Shown here piece after piece: positions 15,224 through 23,511 of a stretch of 58,721 nt of DNA. Location of the stretch: NCBI GenBank assembly GCA_031253835.1, contig JAIRVP010000037.1, positions 1 to 58,721 of the forward strand. Reading direction: 5' to 3'. The notes beneath the pieces are model-generated. The model was not told the origin of the DNA. It did no database searches and worked only from the letters and a program-made list of their open reading frames with translations. This DNA is from Burkholderia sp. Its GTDB lineage: Bacteria > Pseudomonadota > Gammaproteobacteria > Burkholderiales > Burkholderiaceae. Every line of letters starts with the position of its first letter. The stretch's first letter is position 1. Position numbers and translations under genes: made by a program.

Positions 15224-16618
15224 ATGAATCGAGTCCTGATGTTCAAGTCCGTGATTACCGCGTTTCTCGCGCTGGCGATCCTGATCCCGCTGCAGATGGT
15301 CCAGAGCATCGTGCGGGAACGCGCCGACTATCGGCAGAGCGCGCTGCAGAGCATCTGGGCGAGCTACGCGGGCCCGCAGACGGTGACGGGGCCGGTCCTC
15401 GTCGTGCGTTACACGGAAGTCACGCGCGTGCGCGACGACGCGCCGGCCGGCGGCAAGACGAAGACGAGCCTGCGAAGCGAGACGAAGCGTCTGCTCGTGT
15501 TTCCGAAGACGCTGAACGTCGACGGCACGCTGTCGGTCAGCGTGCGCTATCGCGGCATCCACAAGGCGCTGGTGTACGGGCTCGACAGCCGGATGACCGG
15601 CACGCTGCCGCTGCCTGACCTGAAGAAGCTGCCGCAGGCCGACGGCCACGTGAGCTTCAAGGTCGACGGCGCGTATGTCGCGCTCGGCATCGGCGACCTG
15701 CGCGGGCTGAAGGCGCAACCCGACCTGCGCATCGGCGGCAAGCCGCTCGACGTGGAGCAGGGCACGCGGCTGGACAGCCTGCGGCAGGGCGTGCACGCGA
15801 ATGTCGATCTCGCGGCGCTGGCGGACGCGAATGCAGGCGCAGCGGTCGTGCCGTTCAGCATCGGCCTGCCGCTGGCGGGTGCGGAATCGGTCGCGTTTGC
15901 ACCGGTGGGTGACCAGAACGACTTCTCGCTGAAATCGACGTGGCCGCATCCGAGCTTCGGCGGCGAATTCCTGCCGGCCGAGCGCACGATCGACGCGCGC
16001 GGTTTTACCGGCAACTGGCACGTGACGTCGTTCAACACGAAGGCGCGCGAGCAGGTCGCGTCCGGCAACGGCGAAGGGGCGATCGAGATGGCGTCGGTGT
16101 CGGTGATCGAGCCCGTGAACGTCTATCTGCAGGCCGAGCGCGCGACGAAGTACGGTGCGCTGTTCGTGATGCTTACGTTCGCGAGCTTCTTCATGTACGA
16201 ACTCGTGAAGCGGCTGCGCATTCACCCGATCCAGTACACGCTGGTCGGCCTGTCGCTCGCGCTGTTCTTCCTGCTGCTGCTGAGCCTGTCCGAGCACATC
16301 GCGTTCGGCTATGCGTATCTCGCGGCGAGCAGCGCGTGCATCGGGCTGCTCGGTTTCTACCTGTCGTTCGTGCTGCACAGCGTGAAGCGCGGCGCGATGT
16401 TCACGGTGCTGCTCGCGATGCTGTACGCGGCGCTCTACGGGCTGTTGCTGTCGGAAGACAATGCGCTGATGCTCGGTTCGCTGCTGCTGTTCGCGATCCT
16501 CGCCGGCATCATGACGCTGACGCGCCGCGTCGACTGGTATTCGCTCGGCGCCGCGTGGCAGCCGCTGGCCGACAAGCAGGGTACGGCGGTCGCGAAGCCG
16601 GGCACGCCGGCGAAGTAA
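15224..16618 (+). CDS. creD: Inner-membrane protein CreD
   Basis: 464 residues. One N-terminal helix (VITAFLALAILIPLQMV), a periplasmic domain of about 280 residues beginning IVRERADYRQSAL and containing PQTVTGPVLVVRY, then about five C-terminal helices (ALFVMLTFASFFMYELV onward). The motif GPVLVVRY-x-E and the conserved region around FGGEFLPAERTI are typical of CreD, previously called Cet for colicin E2 tolerance. It affects envelope integrity, and is normally the gene most strongly controlled by CreB. The 103-bp gap after creC carries the cre-tag array, so creD probably has its own promoter within the operon. Confidence 0.92.
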   Translation: MNRVLMFKSVITAFLALAILIPLQMVQSIVRERADYRQSALQSIWASYAGPQTVTGPVLVVRYTEVTRVRDDAPAGGKTKTSLRSETKRLLVFPKTLNVDGTLSVSVRYRGIHKALVYGLDSRMTGTLPLPDLKKLPQADGHVSFKVDGAYVALGIGDLRGLKAQPDLRIGGKPLDVEQGTRLDSLRQGVHANVDLAALADANAGAAVVPFSIGLPLAGAESVAFAPVGDQNDFSLKSTWPHPSFGGEFLPAERTIDARGFTGNWHVTSFNTKAREQVASGNGEGAIEMASVSVIEPVNVYLQAERATKYGALFVMLTFASFFMYELVKRLRIHPIQYTLVGLSLALFFLLLLSLSEHIAFGYAYLAASSACIGLLGFYLSFVLHSVKRGAMFTVLLAMLYAALYGLLLSEDNALMLGSLLLFAILAGIMTLTRRVDWYSLGAAWQPLADKQGTAVAKPGTPAK

Positions 16619-16637
16619 GCGAGCGGGTGGCGAGCCA

Positions 16638-16675
16638 GCGCGCCGGTCGGGCGTGTCGCGGCCGGCGCGCGATTT
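16638..16675 (+). terminator. Probable terminator of creD
   Basis: Perfect 9-bp arms GCGCGCCGG and CCGGCGCGC around a 15-nt loop, followed by GATTTTGT. It lies between the convergent creD and RidA genes. Confidence 0.65.
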
Positions 16676-16694
16676 TGTGCGGACCGGTCGCGTT

Positions 16695-17117
16695 TTATGC
16701 GTGCGATGCCGGCCGGTGAAACCGCGTCAGCGGAATCTCGGCGATGGCCGTGATCTCGATCAGCAGGTCGGGATGGTAGAGCCGTTCGACCTGGACGGTC
16801 GTCGTCACGGGATAGGGCGCGGCGAAATACTGTTTGCGGATGTCGCCCGCCTGCATGAAGGCATCGATGTCGGTTGCGTAGTGGACGAGCGAGATCACGT
16901 CCCGCATCTGACCGCCCAGCGCGGCCAGCACGTCGCGAATGTTGTCGAGCGTCTGGCGTACCTGGGTTCGCATGTCACGCTGGCCGACAACCTGCCCGTC
17001 GCGATCGAGCGCGACTTGCCCCTTCAGATGCACGATCCGCCCGTCGCCCTGGATCACGGCCATCGAGAACGCGCCGAACGGCGCCCAGACTTCCGGCGGA
17101 TTCACGGCTTCGGCCAT
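16695..17117 (-). CDS. RidA/YjgF-family protein
   Basis: 140 residues, full length for the Rid family. The conserved core is present, including GQVALDRDGQVVG, the trimer-forming helix TLDNIRDVLAALG, and VERLYHPDLLIEITAIA with the Arg in the position that binds the carboxylate of enamine/imine substrates in RidA. Such proteins hydrolyse reactive 2-aminoacrylate-type imines or act in catabolic pathways. It belongs to a subgroup somewhat longer than canonical RidA (about 128 residues). It is a single gene without an obvious partner. Confidence 0.9.
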   Translation of the reverse strand: MAEAVNPPEVWAPFGAFSMAVIQGDGRIVHLKGQVALDRDGQVVGQRDMRTQVRQTLDNIRDVLAALGGQMRDVISLVHYATDIDAFMQAGDIRKQYFAAPYPVTTTVQVERLYHPDLLIEITAIAEIPLTRFHRPASHA

Positions 17118-17280
17118 CGCGCAGCTCCGGTGGGGCGGGAACGGGGGCGAGCGCCACCGATCGCGGCGCCCGGCTATCGTCGCATTATGGCGGCATTCAT
17201 CGTCGTCTCAGCCGGTTTGCTGAAAGCAGCGATGGCCCGGATCGACCTATACTGACCGTTCCACGTTACCGGGCCACGCC

Positions 17281-17478
17281 GTGCCGAACCCAGTTTCAGA
17301 AGATCCGTCCGTCGACGATCCCCGTCCGACCCCGCCTGTCCAACCCGAGCTGGAAGACTGCTGCAACAGCGGTTGCTCGCCGTGCGTTTTCGACCTGTAT
17401 GACGAAGCGCTCGCGCGCTATCGCGTCGAGCTGGCCGAATGGGAGGCGCGGCAAGCGCAGCGCAAGCAGCACCATTGA
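17281..17478 (+). CDS. Oxidoreductase-like (Oxidored-like domain) small protein
   Basis: A 65-residue protein from a GTG start. The Pro-rich N-terminus (RPTPPVQPELEDCCNSGC) leads into CCNSGCSPCVFDLYDEAL, the four-Cys pattern (C-C-x3-C-x2-C-V-x-D-x-Y) of the Oxidored-like family, which is the N-terminal part of some reductases and occurs alone in proteobacteria. The C-terminal helix is highly charged. The cysteines could bind metal; no enzyme domain is attached. No Shine-Dalgarno is evident, and GTG may give low expression. Confidence 0.82.
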   Translation: MPNPVSEDPSVDDPRPTPPVQPELEDCCNSGCSPCVFDLYDEALARYRVELAEWEARQAQRKQHH

Positions 17479-17544
17479 ACCGGGGGCCGCGCATGTCCCG
17501 TTCCCGCCCCGGTTGGCCTGCCGACGAGTCCGTGTCCATCCCGT

Positions 17545-19005
17545 TCACGCGCCTGCATGCAGCCGCCGGTGCAGCGGCCCGAGCGCCGTCGACAGGGCGA
17601 TGCACGCCAGCAACACGGCCGTCAGCGTGAACATCGACGTCCTGAACCCCTGCACGTAATCGACCGCGGCCGGATGCACGCCGAGCCGCGCGAAGAACAC
17701 GCCGCCGATCGTCGCGGCGCCGACGGCCGCGCCGATCTGCAGCATCGCGCTGACCATGCCGGACGCGACGCCCGCGCGGGCCGCATCGACTTCCGCGAGC
17801 ACGATCCGCACGACCGACGGCAGCACGAGCCCTTGTCCGATCCCGATCGCTGCGATGCCTGCGTAGAAACCGGGCCCCGGCGCGCCCTCGCGCGCGAGCG
17901 CGGCAGCGGTCGTGACGCCGGCCGCGAGCATTACGAAGCCGAGCGTGAGCACGCGATAGCCGCCGAACCGGGCGACGAGGCGCGGCATCAGCAGCGGGCT
18001 CGCGAGGAAGCCGAGCCCGAGCGGCAGGATCGCGAACCCGGACGCGAGCGGCGACCAGTTCAGGCAGCCCTGCAGATAGATCCCGTAGCTCAGGAAGAAC
18101 GCGCTCAGCATGTAGAACAGGAACGCGAGCAGGAGCCCGAGCGCGACGACCGGGTTGCGGAGCAGGCGCACGTCGAGCAGCGGATCGCGGCCGCCGGCGA
18201 GCCGGCGCGATTCGACCGCCAGCAGCGCACCGAGCATCGGCAGCGCGCCGACGAGGCACGCGATCATCCACAGCGGCCAGCCGGCTTCGCGGCCGTGCGT
18301 GAGCGGGTACACGAGCATCAGCAGGAACAGCGACATCAGCACCGTGCCCGGCACGTCGATGCGCTGGCCGCGCGGCGGCCGGTTCTCCGGAATGAAGCGC
18401 CAGCTGCCGAGCAGCGCCAGGATGCCGATCGGCAGGTTGACGAGGAATATCGCGCGCCAGCCGAGCCCGAACGGATGCAGGCTGATCAGCGCGCCGCCGC
18501 CGAGCTGGCCGATCACGGCCGCGAGGCCGAACGCGAACCCGTAGAACCCCATCACGCGCACCTGTTCCTGCGGACTGAACACGCTGCGGATCGTTGCGAG
18601 CACCTGCGGCGCGAGGATCGCGGCGAACAGGCCCTGCAGCACGCGGCCGCCGACGAGCACCGTGCCGTTGCCGGCGAGGCCGCACAGCGTCGACGCGAGC
18701 ACGAAGCCGGCCATGCCGATCATGAACATGCGCTTGCGGCCGTACAGGTCGCCGAGGCGGCCGCCCGTGATCTGGACGACCGCGCTTGCGCACGCATACG
18801 CCGACACGACGAGCTGCAATTCGGCCGGGCGCGCGCCGATGCCGTCGCGGATCGCCGGCAGCGCAAGATTCACGATGAAGTAGTCGAGCGGCGGCAGAAT
18901 GGCGCCGACCAGCAGGACCACGAGCGCCCAGCCGTGATGGCTGCGCGGCGTCGCCGCGGCAGCCGCGCCGGCCGGCGCGCAAGGAGCAAGGGTGGGGTTC
19001 GTCAT
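17545..19005 (-). CDS. MFS multidrug-type exporter (DHA2/EmrB-QacA-like, 14 helices)
   Basis: 486 residues with about 14 hydrophobic segments. Motif A after helix 2 is GGRLGDLYGRKRMF, and the antiporter motif region after helix 5 is present (GLAAVIGQLGGGALI). The proton-driven DHA2 group exports drugs, dyes or organic acids. The chosen start MTNPTLAPCAP follows the family pattern; a longer upstream extension is not supported. A LysR regulator is transcribed divergently 145 bp away, with a palindrome in the gap, so it is probably the local regulator. The substrate is unknown. Confidence 0.92.
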   Translation of the reverse strand: MTNPTLAPCAPAGAAAAATPRSHHGWALVVLLVGAILPPLDYFIVNLALPAIRDGIGARPAELQLVVSAYACASAVVQITGGRLGDLYGRKRMFMIGMAGFVLASTLCGLAGNGTVLVGGRVLQGLFAAILAPQVLATIRSVFSPQEQVRVMGFYGFAFGLAAVIGQLGGGALISLHPFGLGWRAIFLVNLPIGILALLGSWRFIPENRPPRGQRIDVPGTVLMSLFLLMLVYPLTHGREAGWPLWMIACLVGALPMLGALLAVESRRLAGGRDPLLDVRLLRNPVVALGLLLAFLFYMLSAFFLSYGIYLQGCLNWSPLASGFAILPLGLGFLASPLLMPRLVARFGGYRVLTLGFVMLAAGVTTAAALAREGAPGPGFYAGIAAIGIGQGLVLPSVVRIVLAEVDAARAGVASGMVSAMLQIGAAVGAATIGGVFFARLGVHPAAVDYVQGFRTSMFTLTAVLLACIALSTALGPLHRRLHAGA

Positions 19006-19115
19006 GGAAGCAGGGTCCGAAAAATGAGGGCCGTATGTGCAAGCGACGCACGCAGGCCGTTGATCCCGTATTCTGGCGATGGCCCATGATTCGGAAAAGC
19101 GGGAAAGAGTGGTAG

Positions 19116-19140
19116 CATCCATCGGGTTATTCGATGGATG
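19116..19140. promoter_or_regulatory. Palindromic LysR-type box between MFS and LysR genes
   Basis: CATCCATCG-N7-CGATGGATG with perfect 9-bp arms, containing a T-N11-A LysR motif (T19122 to A19134) flanked by TCG/CGA. It ends 10 bp before the chosen LysR start, consistent with autorepression and control of the divergent exporter. Confidence 0.7.
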
Positions 19141-19150
19141 GAGGATGGCG

Positions 19151-20023
19151 ATGCGCGGTTTCGATCTGGACCAGTTGCGCACGTTCGCGGCGGTCGCGGA
19201 CGCCGGCAGCCTGTCGGCCGCCGCGCCGCTGCTGCACCTGTCGCAGTCGACGGTCAGCGAGCAGGTGCGCAAGCTCGAATCGCGCGCCGGCGTGCCGCTG
19301 TTCGTGCGCAGCAAGCGCGGGGTCGAGCCGACGCCGGCCGGCACGCGGCTGCTGCAGCACGCGCGGCGCATCGTCGCGCTGAACGAGGCCGCGTTCGACG
19401 AGTTGCGCGGGCAGGCGATCAAGGGCGAGCTGCGCGTCGCGATCACCGACTACTACCGCACGAATGAAGTGGCGGGGATGCTGGCGCGGCTGCGGGAGTG
19501 CTATCCGCAGTTGAGCCTGCACGTGAGCGCGATGAAGAGCGTGGACATCGAGGCGGCGCACGCGCGAGGGCAGATCGATCTCGGCGTCGTGATGAACATG
19601 TCGAGCGGGCCGTTCCGGCCGGCGTCGGCCGATACGCGCTGGGTGCTGCGGCGCGAGCCGCTGTCGTGGGTCGCGTCGCCCGCGCTCGCGGAGCAGCTGC
19701 CCGAGCCGCTGCCGCTCGTGCTGCTGCCGGACGACTGCATGATGCATCAGGTGGCCGTGCGCTCGCTCGACGAGCAGCACACGCCGTACGTGCTCGTGCA
19801 CAGCGCGTCGGGCGTCGCGGGGCTGCAGTCGATGCTGGCGGCGGGGCTCGGGGTCGGCTGCCTGTGTGCGTCGGCGATCGGCGACGGCCTGATCCGGCTC
19901 GGCACGAAATACCGGTTGCCGCCGCTGCCCGACGCGGTGTTTTCGCTGACGCCGCCGATGCCGGGCGAACGCGAGACCGTCACCCAGGCGCGCGAGGTGC
20001 TGTCGCGCCAGTTGCTGATGTAA
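19151..20023 (+). CDS. LysR-family regulator (divergent to MFS exporter)
   Basis: 290 residues. The N-terminal winged helix-turn-helix is canonical: FDLDQLRTFAAVADAGSLSA, AAPLLHLSQSTVSEQVRKLE, TPAGTRLLQHARRI. The effector domain (about residues 90-290) has the usual two lobes, with GELRVAITDYYRTNEV at its start. The start was set at MRGFDL because GGAGG lies 6 bp upstream; an ATG six bases earlier is also in frame. The palindrome just upstream of the start and the divergent MFS exporter define the likely targets. The co-inducer is unknown. Confidence 0.9.
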   Translation: MRGFDLDQLRTFAAVADAGSLSAAAPLLHLSQSTVSEQVRKLESRAGVPLFVRSKRGVEPTPAGTRLLQHARRIVALNEAAFDELRGQAIKGELRVAITDYYRTNEVAGMLARLRECYPQLSLHVSAMKSVDIEAAHARGQIDLGVVMNMSSGPFRPASADTRWVLRREPLSWVASPALAEQLPEPLPLVLLPDDCMMHQVAVRSLDEQHTPYVLVHSASGVAGLQSMLAAGLGVGCLCASAIGDGLIRLGTKYRLPPLPDAVFSLTPPMPGERETVTQAREVLSRQLLM

Positions 20024-20083
20024 AACCTTGCCGCGCGACACGCGGCGGCGCGTATCCGAGAGGCGCGCCAGGGGACGACAAGC

Positions 20084-20404
20084 ATGAACGACGATCTGAA
20101 GAGCCAGATGGCCGACAGGCTGCAGGATGCGCTGGAACGCGTGGTCGACGAGCGCTCGCTGATCCACTTCCTGCGCGTGCTCGGCCACGACTGGCACAAG
20201 GAGCGGCAGCTCGAGGCCGACGTGCCGCCGTCGCCGTACGCGCGCGCCGCGCTCGGCTGGGAAAACCGCACGATCGGCGAGTACCTGGAGGCGATGGTCG
20301 ACTGGGCCGAGGCGTCGGAGGAGGGGTTGCGTTTCTACGACGTGCCCGAGAATCCGTGGCGCCGTATCGCGGACATCCTGTTCGCCGGAAAAAGCGACGA
20401 ATAG
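20084..20404 (+). CDS. Small acidic protein, possibly DUF7660-like
   Basis: 106 residues, acidic, no signal peptide or membrane helix. The pattern HFLRVLGHDWHKE...LGWENRTIGEYLEAMVDW, with conserved W-E-N and a short acidic helix, resembles the small DUF7660-type proteins; this family name is from memory and uncertain. Such proteins are often associated with immunity or scaffold-like roles but no function is established. It starts 61 bp after the LysR gene, in the same direction, and could be read through from it. Confidence 0.7.
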   Translation: MNDDLKSQMADRLQDALERVVDERSLIHFLRVLGHDWHKERQLEADVPPSPYARAALGWENRTIGEYLEAMVDWAEASEEGLRFYDVPENPWRRIADILFAGKSDE

Positions 20405-20435
20405 CGCGGCCCGCGCGATTCACGCGCGCCGCTTC

Positions 20436-21338
20436 CTACTCGGCCGTTTCTCCATCGGCATACGCACGCAACCCGTTGGCCAGTGCATCGAACACGGCGC
20501 GGCAGCGCGGGCTCGTCCGCAGGTCCTCGTGCATCACGACCCAGGTTTCCAGCTGCATCGCGAGTTTGTCCGGCAGCACGCGCACGAGTCGTGCATCGCG
20601 TTTCGCGAGTGCCGACTGGCAGAAGCCGATCCCGTAGCCCGCGCGGATCATCGCGAGCTGCGCGAGGTTGCTGTCGGTGCGCAGCGCGAACGCTTCGCGC
20701 TTCCATAGCGGCATCCCGCGCCCCGCCGAGCGGATGAACGGCGTGACCGTATCGAAGCCGATCAGCGCGTGATGCGCGAGCGCGTCGGTCGTGGCGGGCG
20801 CCCCGTTGTGCGCGAGGTAGTCGTCGCGTGCAAACAGTCCGACCTCGATTTCCCCGACGCGCCGCGCAACGAGCGCGTCCTGCGCCGGCGGCGCCATCCG
20901 CACCGCGATGTCGGCCTCGCGCTTCAGCACGTCCTGGATACGGTCGGTCGGCACCAGTTCGATCACGAGCCCCGGATGGTCGCGCCGCAACTGCGCGAGC
21001 ATCGGCGGCAGCACCTCGACGGCGATTACGTCGCTCGCCGAGATCCGCACGGTGCCGCGCACGCCCGCGCCGTGGCTCGCGGCCGCGCGCTCGAACGCGG
21101 CGGCCGCGCTGCGCAGCGCTTCGGCGTGGCCGCGCAGCGCCAGCGCCGCCTCGGTCGGCAGCAGGCCCGACGGCGAGCGCGTGAACAGCGTCTGGCCGAA
21201 CGCGGCTTCGAGCGCCGCGACGTGGCGGCCGGCCGTCGGCTGCGTAATGCCGAGCGCGCGCGCCGCACCGGACAGCGAGCCTTCCGTCAGCACGGCGAGG
21301 AAAGTCCGGTAGCGTTCCCAGTTCAGGTCGATGGTCAT
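20436..21338 (-). CDS. LysR-family regulator (divergent to epimerase)
   Basis: 300 residues. N-terminal helix-turn-helix: LNWERYRTFLAVLTEGSLSG, AARALGITQPTAGRHVAALE, FTRSPSGLLPTEAALALRGH. The effector-binding part includes VRGTVRISASDVIAVEVLPP and VIELVPTDRIQDVLKREADI. This subgroup often controls oxidoreductase genes next to it, and the NAD-dependent epimerase-like gene starts 98 bp away in the opposite direction, so it is the likely target. The intergenic DNA carries an AT-rich stretch (ATGCATAAATGTATAG) but I could not define a clean T-N11-A palindrome. Confidence 0.9.
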   Translation of the reverse strand: MTIDLNWERYRTFLAVLTEGSLSGAARALGITQPTAGRHVAALEAAFGQTLFTRSPSGLLPTEAALALRGHAEALRSAAAAFERAAASHGAGVRGTVRISASDVIAVEVLPPMLAQLRRDHPGLVIELVPTDRIQDVLKREADIAVRMAPPAQDALVARRVGEIEVGLFARDDYLAHNGAPATTDALAHHALIGFDTVTPFIRSAGRGMPLWKREAFALRTDSNLAQLAMIRAGYGIGFCQSALAKRDARLVRVLPDKLAMQLETWVVMHEDLRTSPRCRAVFDALANGLRAYADGETAE

Positions 21339-21436
21339 GCATAAATGTATAGCCGATCTACTGGGTTAAGCAATTTCTTGTTGGTCGCCGACGCGCCAGA
21401 ATGCGTCTCACGGTGGTTCATTCAAGGAGAGCAGCG

Positions 21437-22414
21437 ATGACGACGAACACAGGCGGGACGCAACGGCAGGCACTCGTGCTCGGCGCGAGCGGCGGGATTG
21501 GCGGGGAAGTCGCGCGGCAGTTGCGCGATGCGGGCTGGCAGGTCCGTGCGCTCAAGCGCGGGCTCGATGCGGAGGTCGTGGAGCGCGACGGCATTGCGTG
21601 GATGCGCGGCGACGCGCTGGACCGCGAGGCGGTGGTCCGTGCCGCACGCGGCTGCAGCGTGATCGTGCACGCGGTGAACCCGCCCGGATATCGGAACTGG
21701 GCGCAGCAGGTGCTGCCGATGATCGACAACACCATCGCGGCGGCCCGGGCCGCGCAGGCGACCGTCGTGCTGCCGGGCACCGTCTACAACTTCGGCGCCG
21801 ACGCGTTTCCGGTGCTGCGGGAAGATGCGCCGCAGCATCCGTCGACCCGCAAGGGCGCGATCCGCGTCGAACTGGAGCGGCGGCTGCAGGACGCCAGCGA
21901 GCATGGCGTACGGGCGATCGTCGTGCGTGCCGGTGATTTCTTCGGGCCGCACCTCGGCAACAGCTGGTTTTCGCAGGGGCTGGTCAAGCCCGGCCGGCCC
22001 GTCGCGGCGATCAGCGTGCCGAGCCGCGGCATCGGCCATCAATGGTCGTACGTGCCGGACGTGGCCCGCACGATGCTCGAGCTGATCGAGCGCCGCGAGA
22101 CGCTGGAGCCGTTCGCGCGCTTTCACCTGGGCGGGCACTGGGACGCGGACGGCACGCAGATGGCAAAGGCCGTGCAGCGCGTCGCGCAACGGCACGGGAT
22201 GCGGCCGACGCTGCGCGACTTCCCGTGGTGGGTCGTATGGGCTGCTGCGCCGTTCGTCACGACGCTGCGCGAATTGCTCGAGATGCGCTATCTGTGGCGC
22301 GAGCCGATCCGGATGGACAACGCGCGCGTGACCGCGGTGCTCGGCCGCGAGCCGGTGACGCCGCTCGATACGGCGGTGGAGGCGACGCTGGCGGGGCTGG
22401 GGTGTCTCAAGTGA
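21437..22414 (+). CDS. NAD(P)-dependent epimerase/dehydratase-like (extended SDR)
   Basis: 325 residues. The N-terminal motif LVLGASGGIGGEVARQL binds the dinucleotide; HAVNPP lies near the expected active-site strand, and VLPGTVYNFGADAFPV near the catalytic region has Y-N-F instead of a clear YxxxK. The C-terminal half includes WSYVPDVARTMLELIE, usual in epimerase-like or NmrA-like oxidoreductases. AAGGAGAG lies 6 bp before the ATG; an in-frame ATG 36 bp upstream lacks it. It is divergently paired with the LysR regulator. The substrate is unknown, and a reductase rather than an epimerase is likely. Confidence 0.85.
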   Translation: MTTNTGGTQRQALVLGASGGIGGEVARQLRDAGWQVRALKRGLDAEVVERDGIAWMRGDALDREAVVRAARGCSVIVHAVNPPGYRNWAQQVLPMIDNTIAAARAAQATVVLPGTVYNFGADAFPVLREDAPQHPSTRKGAIRVELERRLQDASEHGVRAIVVRAGDFFGPHLGNSWFSQGLVKPGRPVAAISVPSRGIGHQWSYVPDVARTMLELIERRETLEPFARFHLGGHWDADGTQMAKAVQRVAQRHGMRPTLRDFPWWVVWAAAPFVTTLRELLEMRYLWREPIRMDNARVTAVLGREPVTPLDTAVEATLAGLGCLK

Positions 22415-22549
22415 GCGAGGGCCGAGCCCGGGCGCGACAACCCGTGACGGCGACCTGAAAGCCCCCGGGGACCACAATTCTCCACATACCCGCGCGCGTC
22501 CGATGCGCATCATGTCGGTCAATACCGATAATGCGAAAGCGGGGGCGCG

Positions 22550-22693
22550 ATGTTGTACTTCGGATGGAAAGTGTCGGTTGCGGGGGCAATCATGTTCACG
22601 TTGAGCGGGTGCACCAACCTGGCCGGTGTGCTGTATTGCGACAACTCGCAGTTCAACTTTCCGGACTACCACTGCTTTGAATCGTACCGATAG
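22550..22693 (+). CDS. Very small putative lipoprotein with four cysteines
   Basis: A 47-codon frame: MLYFGWKVSVAGAIMFTLSGC, then 26 residues. LSGC is a lipobox, giving Cys21 as the acylated residue; three further cysteines follow in the short mature part (VLYCDNS, YHCFES has one). It is missed by length-based gene callers. Support: a clean signal-II peptide, a position with no overlapping gene, and a strong hairpin directly after the stop. Against: only a weak GGGGGCG ribosome-binding site. No family is recognised. Counting the visible residues, cysteines are at positions 21, 30 and 42, so strictly two follow the lipid-anchored one. Confidence 0.6.
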   Translation: MLYFGWKVSVAGAIMFTLSGCTNLAGVLYCDNSQFNFPDYHCFESYR

Positions 22694-22750
22694 GCACGGA
22701 ACGCAGGCGCGGTGGCCGACAGCCGCCGCGCCTGCGTCCCGTGCGATTTC
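22694..22750 (+). terminator. Long hairpin after the small lipoprotein gene
   Basis: Arms GCACGG + ACGCAGGCGCGG pair with CCGCGCCTGCGT + CCGTGC: 18 base pairs interrupted by a single A/C mismatch, 13-nt loop, then GATTTCC. It separates the lipoprotein gene from the convergent DUF2848 gene and starts on the base after the stop codon. Confidence 0.8.
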
Positions 22751-22760
22751 CCGCTGCGCG

Positions 22761-23462
22761 TCAGGCCACGACCGGCAACACCTCGACCGCATACCGGTGC
22801 CGCAGGCTGCGCCCGAGCACCGGATCGTGCAGTTCCATCTCGAATGCATCGCCGTCGCCCATCGCTGCGATCGCACCATGCACGGCGACCGTACCGCCAT
22901 ACATCGCGCAGCGCGCGGGCATCGTGCGGCGGTCGTCGAAACGCTGCCACAGCAGGTCCGGCGCGAGCAGGCCGCTCACCGCGCCGTGCTGGTACGCAAC
23001 CCGTCCGCCATCGCGCGCAATCAGCCACGAACGCATCTCGATCGCATCCCAGTGATCGGCGACGTCCGCATAACGCCACGCATCGCGGCCGAGCGGCTTC
23101 GCGCACACCTGCTTCGACACCGCGACGCCGTACGCTTCGACTTCGCGATCCGTATGATCGGACCCGACGGTGACCAGCGTGCCGGCCGGGCTGTCGACCA
23201 GCACGCACTCGATCTCGCCGCCCGAGCGCGCACCGAGCACGCCGATCGACGGCGCCTGCGTGAGCAGCGTGGACGAGACGCGGTAGAAGCACGGCGTGGT
23301 CGACGGCGGTGCGACGCCGAGCGCCGCGAGTTCGTCGATATGCGCCTGGATCGCTGCCGGGTCGCGGCCGGCCCAGCCGGCAATCACGACGCGCGCGATG
23401 TCGACGTCGACGGCGGCCGGCGCGTCTTGCAGGGAAATCACGTTGAACGACAGGGTTGGCAT
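22761..23462 (-). CDS. DUF2848-family protein
   Basis: 233 residues. Conserved-looking blocks: PPSTTPCFYRVSSTLLTQ near residues 50-70, the GSDHTDREVEAYGVAVSKQVCAKPL region split here at GSDHTDREVE / SKQVCAKPL, and HWDAIEMRSW. These match my recollection of DUF2848, a family resembling the fumarylacetoacetase-type fold; acidic and His residues (SDHTDRE, E-M-R) could bind a metal. It is probably a cytoplasmic hydrolase or hydratase, but no activity is established. It is the last gene of the minus-strand cluster with an MHS transporter, EthD-like protein and SDR, suggesting a step in degradation of an organic acid. Confidence 0.75.
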   Translation of the reverse strand: MPTLSFNVISLQDAPAAVDVDIARVVIAGWAGRDPAAIQAHIDELAALGVAPPSTTPCFYRVSSTLLTQAPSIGVLGARSGGEIECVLVDSPAGTLVTVGSDHTDREVEAYGVAVSKQVCAKPLGRDAWRYADVADHWDAIEMRSWLIARDGGRVAYQHGAVSGLLAPDLLWQRFDDRRTMPARCAMYGGTVAVHGAIAAMGDGDAFEMELHDPVLGRSLRHRYAVEVLPVVA

Positions 23463-23511
23463 GCGGATATCCGTTTGAAGTGCGAAGAAAGGAATCGGCC
23501 GGCGGCGACGC

